The notes under the pieces: model-generated
Databases searched by the model: none
Seen by the model: the letters and a program-made list of their open reading frames with translations, nothing else
Told to the model about the DNA's origin: nothing
Source of the DNA: CAYUJH01 sp964394585
GTDB taxonomy: Bacteria > Bacteroidota > Bacteroidia > Cytophagales > Flammeovirgaceae
Assembly (NCBI GenBank): GCA_964394585.1
Contig: CAYMYI010000005.1
Location: 1 to 64,000 of the forward strand
Length of the DNA: 64,000 bases
Direction: 5' to 3'
In this document: piece by piece, positions 16,661 through 27,394 of the stretch
Layout of the letters: each line of letters opens with the position of its first letter
Numbering within the stretch: position 1 is the first letter of the stretch
Position numbers and translations under genes: made by a program

Positions 16661-18727
16661 TTACACTTTAGCGGTAGCCTTCAGTATATTCAGCTTTAAG
16701 TCTTTTTCTTCTACATTTTTTAGCTGAAAACGCTGTCGCTTCACTTTGCCCGCCCCTACAGTTACACTCTTATTGCCAAAGGGGATTTCGTACTCTACAA
16801 GTAGGCTTTGAGACGAATTGTTTTTAATCTGTACTTCCACTTGCGCTTTCCCATTGTTACTCAACATTTTAATATCACCTTCTACCTCGTTTTTATAATC
16901 TTTGGGTTTTATAGCTGTTTTTGCAGTTTTTGCTTTGCCGTCTTGTGCTTGTTTCATTGCATCATCGAGCCGCTGCTGAAAGCGCGATTTCTTCTTATTT
17001 GCATTTTTCTTTTTATTCTGCATCAAAATGTTGCGAATCTTTTCTTCGTCTACAAAGCGACGAATGATTAGCTGTTGGAAGATGGTAATCAGGTTGGAAA
17101 CAAAATAGTAATACGTTAACCCTGCGGAAAAAGAGTTAAGAAACACCATGAAAATTACAGGCGTAATGTACCCTATATTTTTCATAGGTCCTTGCATAGT
17201 AGCCGAGCTCATCTGATTATTGAAGTAGGTATATACTATGGTACTTCCTGCCATTAGGAGCGTAAACAGACTAACGTGCGAACCATACATAGGAATGCTA
17301 AAAGGTAAATCTAAGATGGAGTCGTAAGAAGAAAGGTCGCTCGCCCACAGGAAGCTCTGCTGCCGTAACTGAATAGCATTTGGGAAAAAGTTGTACATCG
17401 CTAAGAAAATAGGCATCTGCGCTAAAACAGGGATACAGCCACTAAGCGGGCTTACACCTACTTGCCGATACAGCTTCATTGTTTCTTGCTGTGCTGCCAT
17501 TTGGTCGTCGCCATGTTTTTCGCGAATCTCGTCCATTTCGGGTTTTAACACTTTCATTTTAGCCATCGAAACGTAGGAGCGATAGGTCAGTGGGAATAGC
17601 ATACTTTTTACGATGAATACCAGAATGAGGATAATGACACCGTAATTTGTGATGTATAATTCTAGAAACTCAAAAAGCGGAATAATTAGATAAAGGTTGA
17701 TAGTAGAGAAAAAACTCCACCCTAGATATACGTTGCGTTCAAAAGCAGGGGCTACCGTTTTACAAACGTCGTAATCGTTAGGGCCAAAATAGAAGCGTAC
17801 ATTCGTTCCAGAGGTGCTTCCATTTTCAAGAGGGATTTGCAGCGTAGCTTCGAGGGTCTTCACAACCGTGGTATCGTTTTCGTCTACTTGTGAGGCAACT
17901 GTAACAGTTGAAAATGCACTATCCGTTAAAATAGCCGCATTAAAAAATTTCTGTTTCATAGATACCCACCGCACAGGCTGCTCTACTTGTATTTCTTCGT
18001 AATCCTGCGAGCTTTCCGAAGGGTAATCGAGTTCATCTTCCACAGTATAAAAGTTCACCGTACTACGCATACGGCTCTGGTTCAGATCTTTTTCGACCTT
18101 TTTCAGATTATTTTTCCAATAGAACTGAATACCACTTGCTGGCGAAGTTTGCAATGGCTCTGCCAATTCCACTTCATAATTAAGCACGAACCCTTTTGAA
18201 GGCAGTATATAGTTTTTTTGAATAAGAATAGCGCCAGTAGTATCGCGAGCTGTAAACGCAATGGTGCTATCCGTTTTAATAGCTGTATAGTATAGTTGGT
18301 TGAGGTCTATACGCTGATTGTTCACTACGGTCAGTTCTTGCATGTAGCTACTTTGCGCATCGAGTAAAACCAGCTCTTTCTTCGCATTTGTAACGTAGTT
18401 TTTCAATTTCACGGCACTTACCTTACCACCTTGAGTATCAAAGGTAATTTCTACTTCGTCGTTTTCTAGGGTAAGCTTGCTTGCCTCTCCGCGCATAGCT
18501 AGGGCGATGGCGCCGTATTTTTCTTGTAATACCGAGTCGGGTAGTTGTGCAATTAATTCGCTTGCTTTGGTCTGTTCTTCTTTCAAAGTCTCTGAAGCCG
18601 TAGCCTTTGGCGTCGCAGGTTCTTCAGGCGATTGCGCTAGCTCTTCGGGATCAGGGGCAAAAAACAGGAGATATACCATCAATAAGGCTGAAATTAGGAA
18701 TACTCCTGTAAGATTATTTTTATCCAT
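16661..18727 (-). CDS. yidC: Membrane protein insertase YidC with an unusual C-terminal extension
   Basis: YidC inserts and folds inner-membrane proteins. The ATG at 18727 (MDKNNLTGVFLIS) is the normal Bacteroidota start; 18751 adds eight residues. The order is one N-terminal membrane segment, a large periplasmic β domain (about 90-330), then the insertase core with VIILILVFIVKSMLFPLTYRSY, MAKMKVLKPEM and GCIPVLAQMPIFLAMYNFF. The core ends in a Lys-rich tail (NKKKSRFQQRLDDAMKQAQ), where family members usually stop. Here about 90 more residues follow, with β-rich strands (KAQVEVQIKNNSSQSLLVEYE, SVTVGAGKVKRQRFQL) that look like a small Ig-like domain on the cytoplasmic side. It is transcribed downstream of pyrG. 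Confidence 0.92.
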   Translation of the reverse strand: MDKNNLTGVFLISALLMVYLLFFAPDPEELAQSPEEPATPKATASETLKEEQTKASELIAQLPDSVLQEKYGAIALAMRGEASKLTLENDEVEITFDTQGGKVSAVKLKNYVTNAKKELVLLDAQSSYMQELTVVNNQRIDLNQLYYTAIKTDSTIAFTARDTTGAILIQKNYILPSKGFVLNYEVELAEPLQTSPASGIQFYWKNNLKKVEKDLNQSRMRSTVNFYTVEDELDYPSESSQDYEEIQVEQPVRWVSMKQKFFNAAILTDSAFSTVTVASQVDENDTTVVKTLEATLQIPLENGSTSGTNVRFYFGPNDYDVCKTVAPAFERNVYLGWSFFSTINLYLIIPLFEFLELYITNYGVIILILVFIVKSMLFPLTYRSYVSMAKMKVLKPEMDEIREKHGDDQMAAQQETMKLYRQVGVSPLSGCIPVLAQMPIFLAMYNFFPNAIQLRQQSFLWASDLSSYDSILDLPFSIPMYGSHVSLFTLLMAGSTIVYTYFNNQMSSATMQGPMKNIGYITPVIFMVFLNSFSAGLTYYYFVSNLITIFQQLIIRRFVDEEKIRNILMQNKKKNANKKKSRFQQRLDDAMKQAQDGKAKTAKTAIKPKDYKNEVEGDIKMLSNNGKAQVEVQIKNNSSQSLLVEYEIPFGNKSVTVGAGKVKRQRFQLKNVEEKDLKLNILKATAKV

Positions 18728-18741
18728 AAGTATTGTATTTA

Positions 18742-18762
18742 AAGTTGCCAATAAGGCAACTT
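18742..18762 (-). promoter_or_regulatory. Perfect 8-bp hairpin between pyrG and yidC
   Basis: AAGTTGCC and GGCAACTT flank a 5-base loop, and on the minus strand TTTAAATAC follows. It lies 58 bases past the pyrG stop and 14 bases before the yidC ATG. The T-run is too short for a strong terminator, so it may be a weak terminator, an RNA-processing site or a leader structure. Confidence 0.4.
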
Positions 18763-18820
18763 ACCATGAATGATAGGCTTTTTAATGCTGATTTATTCTC
18801 AATAGGATTACAAAAATACG

Positions 18821-20481
<1,661 letters not shown>

Positions 20482-20612
20482 TTAGATGATGACGTACAGA
20501 CTGCCAACCACTATTGCCTAGCTGCCGCTTAAATGAACGAATTATGAATTTGTTTCTTAAATTGAAAAAAATAGAATGTGTAATATTGCCTCAAACTAAA
20601 ACCACATGACCC

Positions 20613-21059
20613 ATGAAATCTGACGCTATACAACAACTTTTTGAAGATTACAGCCCTGTAAGTCCTACCAACTTAGACGCAGAGCAGTTTAGCACATTAC
20701 TTACATTTTTTCCAGCACTTTTAGTGATTGCCAGCGATGGCGTGGTAGACGACGACGAATGGGTATACGTAAGATACCTCGCCAAATTTATGGCAGAAAA
20801 CGACCAAGACACGACCGGCAAACAACAAGAAGAATTACAAGAAAAATACTTTCAAGAGCTAAAGTATCTGCTAGATAGCCTCATGAATTGGGAAGATAAG
20901 TTTATTGAGGCACTTGCGGATTATTTAACGAATTTCCCCGAAATCAAAGAAGATATCGAAGAGATTTTACATATGTTCGCTGAGGCTTCGGATGGAGAAT
21001 CGGAAGTCGAAGAAGAAACCATTGCTTCCCTTACAGACCGCTTAGGTCTAGAAAAATAG
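20613..21059 (+). CDS. TerB-like acidic protein
   Basis: A 148-residue, very acidic, all-helical protein without a signal peptide. The segment LLVIASDGVVDDDEWVYVRYLAKF resembles the TerB/DjlA-like helical domain, whose acidic loops can bind metal. The second half (WEDKFIEALADYLTNFPE) would give the remaining helices, and the C-terminal tail is Glu-rich. No function is known from the sequence. It is divergent from pyrG and 53 bases upstream of thiL on the same strand. A TAATATTG element lies about 25 bases before the ATG, like that in front of the polyprenyl synthase gene. Confidence 0.6.
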   Translation: MKSDAIQQLFEDYSPVSPTNLDAEQFSTLLTFFPALLVIASDGVVDDDEWVYVRYLAKFMAENDQDTTGKQQEELQEKYFQELKYLLDSLMNWEDKFIEALADYLTNFPEIKEDIEEILHMFAEASDGESEVEEETIASLTDRLGLEK

Positions 21060-21112
21060 CTAACGTTTTTAAACGTACTTGTTTAATTAAGCTTACTCAC
21101 ACAACTCATACC

Positions 21113-22160
21113 ATGCCCACGGAAATAAGTTCTCTTGGAGAATTCGGACTCATTGAAAAACTAGCTCAACGAGTGCAGTTATACCAAAACAGTACACGCA
21201 AAGGCATTGGAGACGATGCCGCCATCATACTCCCTACCCCCAACCAGCAAATGGTACTTTCTACCGATATGCTGCTCGAAGGTATTCATTTCGACTTGGC
21301 NNNNNNNNNNGGCGTATTACCCTTTAAAACACCTAGGGTATAAAGCCGTAGTAGTGAACCTTTCGGATATTGCTGCCATGAATGCCATCCCCACGCAAAT
21401 TACAATTAGTGTTGCCTTGAGCAATCGGTTTAGTGTAGAGGCAATTGAAGAGTTATACGAAGGCGCTCGCATCGCCTGCGAGCAATACCATGTCGATTTA
21501 GTGGGTGGAGATACGACCGCTTCGCGAAGTGGCCTAGTGATTTCGGTAACGGCACTTGGGTTTGTCGCAGAAGAGCACATCACTCAAAGAAATACAGCAC
21601 AAAAAGGAGAAATCATCTGCGTTACCGGCGATTTAGGTGGTGCTTACACAGGGCTACAGATTTTAGAGCGCGAAAAACAAGTATACCTGGCAAACCCTGA
21701 AATGCAACCTCAGCTAGAAGCAGAAGAATATGTGGTAATGCGGCAACTAAAACCCGAAGCTCGTACCGACATCGTCCATGAGTTACACGAGTACGGCATC
21801 ATTCCTACGGCAATGATTGATATTTCAGATGGATTAGCTTCAGACCTCATGCACCTTTGCCATCAGTCAGGTATAGGCGCCATGATTTACGAAGAAAAAA
21901 TTCCTATAGAACGCATCACTTACGAAACGGCTTCCCAAAAGCTCAATTTATCCCCTATTACTTGTGCACTCAACGGTGGAGAAGATTACGAACTACTGTT
22001 CACTATCAAACAAGAAGATCAAAACAAATTACTGAAACTCGCTGATGTGAGCATGATTGGGTACACACGCGAATCGTCACAAGGTATTAAGATGACAACG
22101 CGCGCCCAGCAAGAAATTGAGCTACAAGCACAAGGTTGGCAGCATTTCAATAAGAAATAA
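21113..22160 (+). CDS. thiL: Thiamine-monophosphate kinase, interrupted by an N gap
   Basis: ThiL phosphorylates thiamine monophosphate to the active diphosphate cofactor. The N-terminus has GEFGLIEKLA, KGIGDDAAI and STDMLLEGIHFDL. After the gap come HLGYKAVVVNLSDIAAMNA, VGGDTTASRSG, VTGDLGGAYTGLQIL, DISDGLASDLMHL and GGEDYELLFT, all ThiL/AIR-synthase-type motifs. The 10-N run at 21301-21310 shifts the frame. Deleting it and merging the shared GGC gives HFDLAYYPLKHLGYKA, the family consensus, so the gene is very likely whole (about 345 residues). No other thiamine gene or TPP riboswitch is nearby. It is convergent with the GT61 gene, 7 bases apart. Confidence 0.93.
21301..21310. other. Assembly gap (10 N) inside thiL
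   Basis: GACTTGGC before and GGCGTATTAC after share GGC. Merging that restores the frame and the expected residues. The gap is a placeholder over an overlap. Confidence 0.92.
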
Positions 22161-22167
22161 CACACAG

Positions 22168-23241
22168 TTACTCTTCAAAAAAACGCTTTATTTTTATAGC
22201 AAAAAGATTAACATCAATACTAAAGCCTTGTTCGGGGTATACATTGGTATAAGGCAACTCACTTCCTAGGAGTACATCGTACGTATATCCTAACGTATTT
22301 GCTAACCAATAATAATGGCACGAAATGCGGTTTGCAGGGTTCAGCTCTAAGATTTTTAGATGAGCGCTCCCTCGAAATGCCATGTTAGTCATGCCGGCAC
22401 CATGAATACCAATCAGATGTGAAGCAGATTGCATTAACTCAATTTGCTCTTGTAACGACATCCCGTCGGTGTCTACGACCTCTACTTTATATTCCTTGAG
22501 GATGGGCTTAAGTTGATAAAGGTTTTCAAGGTAGCGTCCACTTTTAGCAGAGCGCATAATGAAGATTGCACGATTTTCTTTAGGAACGCTCGGAGGTAGC
22601 AAAGCTCGTTGCATTGCCGACCAGTAGGCTGCATCGTAGGGCATTGGTTTGGCAAAATATAAAGTCGAAACCTCTATGTATTCGCCGGGTTGCTGCACAT
22701 ACCATTTAAAATTCCCCATAGGCGTATGAGCGAGCATATGCTGAAAATAGGCTCGTCGATAAGTTCGCTCAGGCACAATCAAAGGAATTTCACTCAGATT
22801 TACCCAACGTTCCAATAACCATATTTTCGGTAAGACATCTGAAAAAAAATGGAAATAATTAGTTCCTAAGCATCCATCGAAAAGAATGGCTTCAGGTAAT
22901 ACAGCATTGGTTTTAGAAAACGCGTGTTTCCATAGCCGAGGCACCGATGGGTATAAGTTTTTAAATGCATGAGATTCGGGGAAAATAGTACGTTTATTAT
23001 GTAAAACAATACCGTAATCGGGTTCTATCAAAACGGGAGAGTCGATGCGGACGACTACCTCGCGGTGCTTCCACTGCTGGTTATCGTGCCGATAGTGTTC
23101 GTTTATTTTGGGGTTATCAAAGGCAGGAATCAAATGAGCAAAGGGCTTTTCTTCTCTCCGATGAAGCGTGGTAAAACGAAACGATTGTTCACTTTTTTCC
23201 CAATATAGTGCATCGGCAATTCGCTTCAGTGTTGTTTTCAT
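22168..23241 (-). CDS. GT61/DUF563-type glycosyltransferase
   Basis: I start at ATG 23241 (MKTTLKRIAD); the longer frame to 23277 has no support. The 357-residue protein shows the GT61 (DUF563) family marks: CLGTNYFHFFSDVLPKIWLL near the middle, RAIFIMRSAKSGR, and LIGIHGAGMTNMAF towards the end, followed by ILELNP. GT61 enzymes transfer sugars such as xylose or N-acetylglucosamine. The bacterial members act on surface polysaccharides and are mostly uncharacterised. It has no membrane segment. It is a single gene, convergent with thiL and divergent from the deformylase-like gene. Confidence 0.82.
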   Translation of the reverse strand: MKTTLKRIADALYWEKSEQSFRFTTLHRREEKPFAHLIPAFDNPKINEHYRHDNQQWKHREVVVRIDSPVLIEPDYGIVLHNKRTIFPESHAFKNLYPSVPRLWKHAFSKTNAVLPEAILFDGCLGTNYFHFFSDVLPKIWLLERWVNLSEIPLIVPERTYRRAYFQHMLAHTPMGNFKWYVQQPGEYIEVSTLYFAKPMPYDAAYWSAMQRALLPPSVPKENRAIFIMRSAKSGRYLENLYQLKPILKEYKVEVVDTDGMSLQEQIELMQSASHLIGIHGAGMTNMAFRGSAHLKILELNPANRISCHYYWLANTLGYTYDVLLGSELPYTNVYPEQGFSIDVNLFAIKIKRFFEE

Positions 23242-23306
23242 ATCATTAGAATTGGGTAAAGATTCAAGAAAATGCATGACTGCAAAGCCTAATGCAGCAT
23301 TTCTCC

Positions 23307-23314
23307 TATTTTTG
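23307..23314 (+). promoter_or_regulatory. Candidate -7 box for the deformylase-like gene
   Basis: TATTTTTG matches TAnnTTTG exactly and lies 33 bases before the ATG at 23348. No clear -33 TTG was seen. Confidence 0.45.
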
Positions 23315-23347
23315 CTGCGTGTTTAATAACTATAGTATATTTTTCTG

Positions 23348-23926
23348 ATGAAACTACCTATCTATGCCTACAAGCATGAAAGCTACACGCAACCTCTGCA
23401 GTACATCACAGCCCTGAACGAAGAAATTAGCCACCTCATTCGCAATATGAAAGAAACAATGTGGCTTTTGAAAAGCGAAGCAATGCATGCACGCCATGTA
23501 GGCAACCCACTCGCTTTATTTATTATAGAGATTCCCCAAGAAGGCAAAGTGGTATTTTTCAATGGAAAAATAATGAAAACGGATGGAGGCATCGCTACAT
23601 TTATGGAGAGCGATATCAGTATTCCTAATGTGCAAATTAGCGTAGATCGCCAAAGTAATGTGCTTGCCTCGTACCAAAACGAAAACCTGGAAACGATTGA
23701 GCGAGAATTTACCGGTAAAGTCGCTCGCCATTATCTTCAAATGGTAGACTTGCATACCAGCAAGTTTATGGTAGATCGTATCAATAAGTTTCGCCAAAAA
23801 TCATTAAGCAAACACCTTAATTTAGTGCGTTTTGGCAAACAAACTACCGATTACCCACTCATTACTTCTACACCCAAACCCAAAAAAACATCGCACTCCT
23901 CAAATACCAACTCCCCCAAAACGTAA
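23348..23926 (+). CDS. Degenerate peptide-deformylase homologue (likely pseudoenzyme)
   Basis: A 192-residue protein that aligns along its whole length with peptide deformylase: MKLPIYAY at the start, LIRNMKETMWLL, then LALFIIE, FNGKIMKTDGG, SIPNVQISVDR, EREFTGKVARHYLQM, MVDRI, and a basic C-terminal helix. All three catalytic motifs are lost. GxGLAAPQ reads SEAMHARH (43-50), EGCLS reads ESDIS (87-91, metal-binding Cys replaced by Asp89), and QHExDHLxG reads QMVDLHTSK (131-139). Metal binding is therefore unlikely. The frame is intact and has an exact -7 box upstream, so it is probably expressed. It lies 96 bases before the LpxH-like gene on the same strand. It could be a regulatory or structural paralogue. 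Confidence 0.72.
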   Translation: MKLPIYAYKHESYTQPLQYITALNEEISHLIRNMKETMWLLKSEAMHARHVGNPLALFIIEIPQEGKVVFFNGKIMKTDGGIATFMESDISIPNVQISVDRQSNVLASYQNENLETIEREFTGKVARHYLQMVDLHTSKFMVDRINKFRQKSLSKHLNLVRFGKQTTDYPLITSTPKPKKTSHSSNTNSPKT

Positions 23927-24022
23927 CCTTTGCATAATACATCGGAATCAAAATTCAACAGAAATTCAACCTTGCCTAATGTGGCATTGAAAGCAATTGC
24001 CGTTAATTGCTGTATTAACCAC

Positions 24023-24868
24023 ATGAAAACAACCATGCAAAATGAAGTACCCCCCCGTTCGCCCGAAGTAGTTGTAATTTCTGATATCCACCTAGGCACA
24101 TTTGCATGCCAAGCCAAAGCAGTTTTACAATACCTTAAGTCGGTTCGCCCCAAAACACTCGTGCTCAATGGCGATATTGTAGATACCTGGCAGTTTAGCA
24201 AAACCTTTTGGCCGAAATCGCATATGCAGGTCATCCGGCAAATTTTAAAAATGGCTTCAGAAGGTACAGAGGTTTATTACGTTACCGGCAACCACGATGA
24301 AATGATGCGAAAATTCGTTGGGATGCGATTAGGAAACTTTCAGGTTGTGAATAAAGTAATCTTAACCCTCGATGGAAAGAAAGCCTGGATTTTCCATGGT
24401 GATGTATTCGACGTTACCATGAAGCATGGAAAATGGTTAGCCCGCATGGGAGCAAACGGATACGCTTGTTTATTACAAATCAATCAATTCTTTAATTTAA
24501 TTTCTAAAAAATTAGGATACGGGCCTTTTTCGTTAGCGCGCCGCATTAAAACCGCCGTTAAAGCTAAGCACGGGTTTGAGCAAACAGCTGCCGACCTAGC
24601 CATAGAGAAAGGATACGATTACGTAATTTGTGGGCATATCCACCGCCCCGAAATCAAAACAATTACCAATAAGCAAGGAAGTGTGCTTTATCTCAATTCT
24701 GGAGATTGGATTGAACGCCTTACAGCATTGGAATATCAAAACGGTGAATGGACGCTCTATCAGCACGAACCTGCACAAGTGCCTGCTGTAGTTTCTTCAG
24801 ATCTAGAAGAGATTGCTTCCAACAAACAATTATTCCAAAAGATGTTGCTCGAATTTGATCTTGCATGA
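24023..24868 (+). CDS. LpxH-like calcineurin phosphoesterase
   Basis: I prefer the ATG at 24023 (MKTTMQNEVP) over 23930. The five metallophosphoesterase blocks are all present: DIHLG, NGDIVDTW, GNHDE, FHGDVFD and CGHIHRPE. The family (COG2908, UDP-2,3-diacylglucosamine hydrolase-like) cleaves a pyrophosphate bond in lipid A precursors in some members. In Bacteroidota many paralogues have unknown substrates. The protein is 281 residues with no signal peptide, so it acts at the inner face of the membrane. Its stop overlaps the next gene's start (ATGA), giving translational coupling to the glycosyltransferase. Confidence 0.82.
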   Translation: MKTTMQNEVPPRSPEVVVISDIHLGTFACQAKAVLQYLKSVRPKTLVLNGDIVDTWQFSKTFWPKSHMQVIRQILKMASEGTEVYYVTGNHDEMMRKFVGMRLGNFQVVNKVILTLDGKKAWIFHGDVFDVTMKHGKWLARMGANGYACLLQINQFFNLISKKLGYGPFSLARRIKTAVKAKHGFEQTAADLAIEKGYDYVICGHIHRPEIKTITNKQGSVLYLNSGDWIERLTALEYQNGEWTLYQHEPAQVPAVVSSDLEEIASNKQLFQKMLLEFDLA

Positions 24869-25863
24869 AAATACTTTACGCAATTCAAGGTACAGGAAAC
24901 GGGCATTTGAGCCGCGCACGCGATGTAATCCCAGAATTAGCCAAACATGCCCAACTCGATGTGATGGTGAGTGGTATCCAAGCCGATGTACAACTCGAAA
25001 CGCCTTTAAAGTTCCAATGTAAAGGAATGAGTTTTATCTTCGGGAAAAAAGGAGGAGTCGATATATGGAATACGTATCGTAAAAACCATATGAATCGATT
25101 TTGGAAAGAAATAGTTACCCTTCCTGTAGAACACTACGATTTGGTCATCAACGATTTTGAACCAGTTTCCGCTTGGGCATGCAAACGCAAGAAAGTACCC
25201 TGTATAGGCTTGAGCCACCAAAGTGCCGTACTCGCCAAAGAGGCCCCGCGCCCCGAAGAAACGGATCGATTGGGTAACTTCATCTTAAAAAACTATGCGC
25301 CTGTTGATGAAGCCTACGGTTTCCATTTCAAACAATTCTCAGAGCGTATATTCACACCTATCATCCGCAAACAAGTACGCAACCTCGCCCCTACTAACCA
25401 AGGTCACTACACCGTATATTTACCCGCTTACGATGACTCTAAGCTGATTGAACACTTAGGCAGCTTTCCTTCCATAAAATGGCAAGTTTTTTCAAAGCAT
25501 ACCCAAAAGGCGTACGAAGTAAATAATATCGCCATTCAGCCTGTACATAACGAGGCATTTCTGAACAGCATGGCACATGCTGAAGGTATACTTTGTGGTG
25601 CGGGCTTCGAAACCCCTGCTGAGGCACTATTCTTACGAAAGAAGCTAATGGTAATCCCTATGAAAGGGCAATACGAACAGCAATGCAATGCCGCAGCATT
25701 AGCCGTTATGGGCGTACCGGTCATCAAAGCATTAAAAGCTAAATATCTACCCAGTATCGACCAATGGCTTCAACAATCGCAACATATTGAGGTGAACTTT
25801 CCCGATATTACACCGGTAGTGATTGAAACCGTATTAGAAAATTTTGAAAAGTGCAGCACATAA
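24865..25863 (+). CDS. MJ1255-type glycosyltransferase (GT28-like)
   Basis: A 332-residue protein of the MJ1255/VC2487 family, a MurG/UGT-like GT-B fold. The motifs are MKILYAIQGTGNGHLSRARD at the start, LVINDFEPVSAW, IGLSHQSAV and the C-terminal donor site ILCGAGFETPAEAL...KLMVIPMKGQYEQQCNAA. It probably transfers a sugar from a nucleotide sugar to a lipid or small acceptor, which has not been established for the family. It starts inside the phosphoesterase stop (4-base overlap) and overlaps the GH1 start by 13 bases, so the three genes are one operon. Confidence 0.8.
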   Translation: MKILYAIQGTGNGHLSRARDVIPELAKHAQLDVMVSGIQADVQLETPLKFQCKGMSFIFGKKGGVDIWNTYRKNHMNRFWKEIVTLPVEHYDLVINDFEPVSAWACKRKKVPCIGLSHQSAVLAKEAPRPEETDRLGNFILKNYAPVDEAYGFHFKQFSERIFTPIIRKQVRNLAPTNQGHYTVYLPAYDDSKLIEHLGSFPSIKWQVFSKHTQKAYEVNNIAIQPVHNEAFLNSMAHAEGILCGAGFETPAEALFLRKKLMVIPMKGQYEQQCNAAALAVMGVPVIKALKAKYLPSIDQWLQQSQHIEVNFPDITPVVIETVLENFEKCST

Positions 25864-27206
25864 ACCGAGAAAATTTTGGAAACGATTTCCATTGGGGGGT
25901 ATCTACAGCGGCGTATCAAATTGAAGGCGCACATAATTTAGATGGGAAAGCCCCTTCCATTTGGGATCGATTTACACATCAAAAAGGCAAAATCCATCAA
26001 AATCAAAACGCAGACATTGCCTGCGATTTTTACCATAGATACACTGCTGACATCGACTTGATGCACTCCTTGCACATTCCTTCTTTTCGTTTTTCCATAG
26101 CATGGAGCCGAGTATTGCCAAAAGGAATTGGAAAAATCAATGCAAAAGGAATCGATTTCTATGATAGAGTAATTGATTATTGCTTAGAAAAAGGGATAGA
26201 ACCTTGGGTAACGCTCTACCACTGGGATTTACCCGAAGCTTTATATTACAAAGGAGGATGGACTAACCGACTTATTTTACAATGGTTCGAAGAATTTGCC
26301 ACAGTTTGCGCACAGCAATTTGGCGATCGTGTAAACTATTGGATGGTACTCAACGAACCGATGGTTTTTACCGGAGCCGGTTATTTTTTAGGCGTGCACG
26401 CACCGGGCGAAAAAGGTCTTACTCCTTTTCTGAAAGCAGTGCATCATGCTACACTTGCGCAAGGGGTGGGCGGCAGAGTACTACGGGCACTCTGCCCTAC
26501 CGCACAAATAGGTACTACCTACTCTTGCTCTTGGATTGAACCTCGAAAGCCTACAACCAGGCACATCGAAGCGGCTCAACGTGTAGATGCCGTCTTAAAT
26601 CGCCTGTTTGTAGAACCTGTACTCGGCATGGGGTATCCCGTTAAACGTTTCCAATTTCTGCAGCGCCTTGAAGAAGTAATGCGCCCTTCTGATGAAGTGA
26701 TGATGCCGTTTGACTTTGATTTTATTGGAATCCAAAACTATACGCGAGAAGTTGTGGAACACTCTTGGTTCACACCTTACGTTTTTGCCAAATTGGTTCC
26801 GCCTGAAAAAAGAGAAGTTTCTCAAACTACACTAATGAACTGGGAGGTGTGGCCACAGTCCATCTATCACATTCTTAAGCAATTTGGGAGTTACCACAAC
26901 GCACCGGCAATTGTAGTAACCGAAAATGGTGCAGCTTTCCCCGATAAAGTCCAACATGGAAAAATCCATGACCACCAACGAAAGTCGTTCATTCAAGAGT
27001 GCATCCGACATACCTACCGTGCCAAACAAGAAGGTACCAACATAAGCGGATATTTCATCTGGACTTTTATGGATAATTTTGAGTGGGCAGAGGGGTATAT
27101 TCCTCGGTTTGGCATTGTACACACTAATTTTGACACCCAAGAGCGTACCGTGAAAGACTCAGGCTATTGGTACCGCGATTTTTTAAAAGGCGAAGCAACA
27201 CTATAA
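25851..27206 (+). CDS. GH1 family β-glucosidase
   Basis: A 451-residue glycoside hydrolase family 1 enzyme. The acid/base is E169 (VLNEP) and the nucleophile E358 (VTENG), both in their standard contexts. FHWGVSTAAYQIEGA at the start and FIWTFMDNFEWAEGY near the end are family marks. It has no signal peptide, so it hydrolyses β-glucosides or related glycosides in the cytoplasm. The start is a GTG at 25851, overlapping the end of the glycosyltransferase gene by 13 bases. Coupling of a hydrolase to a glycosyltransferase suggests that the pair makes and breaks the same glycoside, but this is inference. Confidence 0.9.
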   Translation: MQHINRENFGNDFHWGVSTAAYQIEGAHNLDGKAPSIWDRFTHQKGKIHQNQNADIACDFYHRYTADIDLMHSLHIPSFRFSIAWSRVLPKGIGKINAKGIDFYDRVIDYCLEKGIEPWVTLYHWDLPEALYYKGGWTNRLILQWFEEFATVCAQQFGDRVNYWMVLNEPMVFTGAGYFLGVHAPGEKGLTPFLKAVHHATLAQGVGGRVLRALCPTAQIGTTYSCSWIEPRKPTTRHIEAAQRVDAVLNRLFVEPVLGMGYPVKRFQFLQRLEEVMRPSDEVMMPFDFDFIGIQNYTREVVEHSWFTPYVFAKLVPPEKREVSQTTLMNWEVWPQSIYHILKQFGSYHNAPAIVVTENGAAFPDKVQHGKIHDHQRKSFIQECIRHTYRAKQEGTNISGYFIWTFMDNFEWAEGYIPRFGIVHTNFDTQERTVKDSGYWYRDFLKGEATL

Positions 27207-27394
27207 GCAACAACGCCGCCTATTGCCTTAAGCGATTCCCCCATTTTTTTAATTATCTTAGAGCTATGGGAAGAATTTAGTAAAAAATCTAAGGCTTTCC
27301 CGGGCAACAGCAAACATGCTTAGGTAAAAGCATCTCTTAATACAGAAAGAATAAACTACAGAAAATCAATACATTATATAACTACATTTCGACT

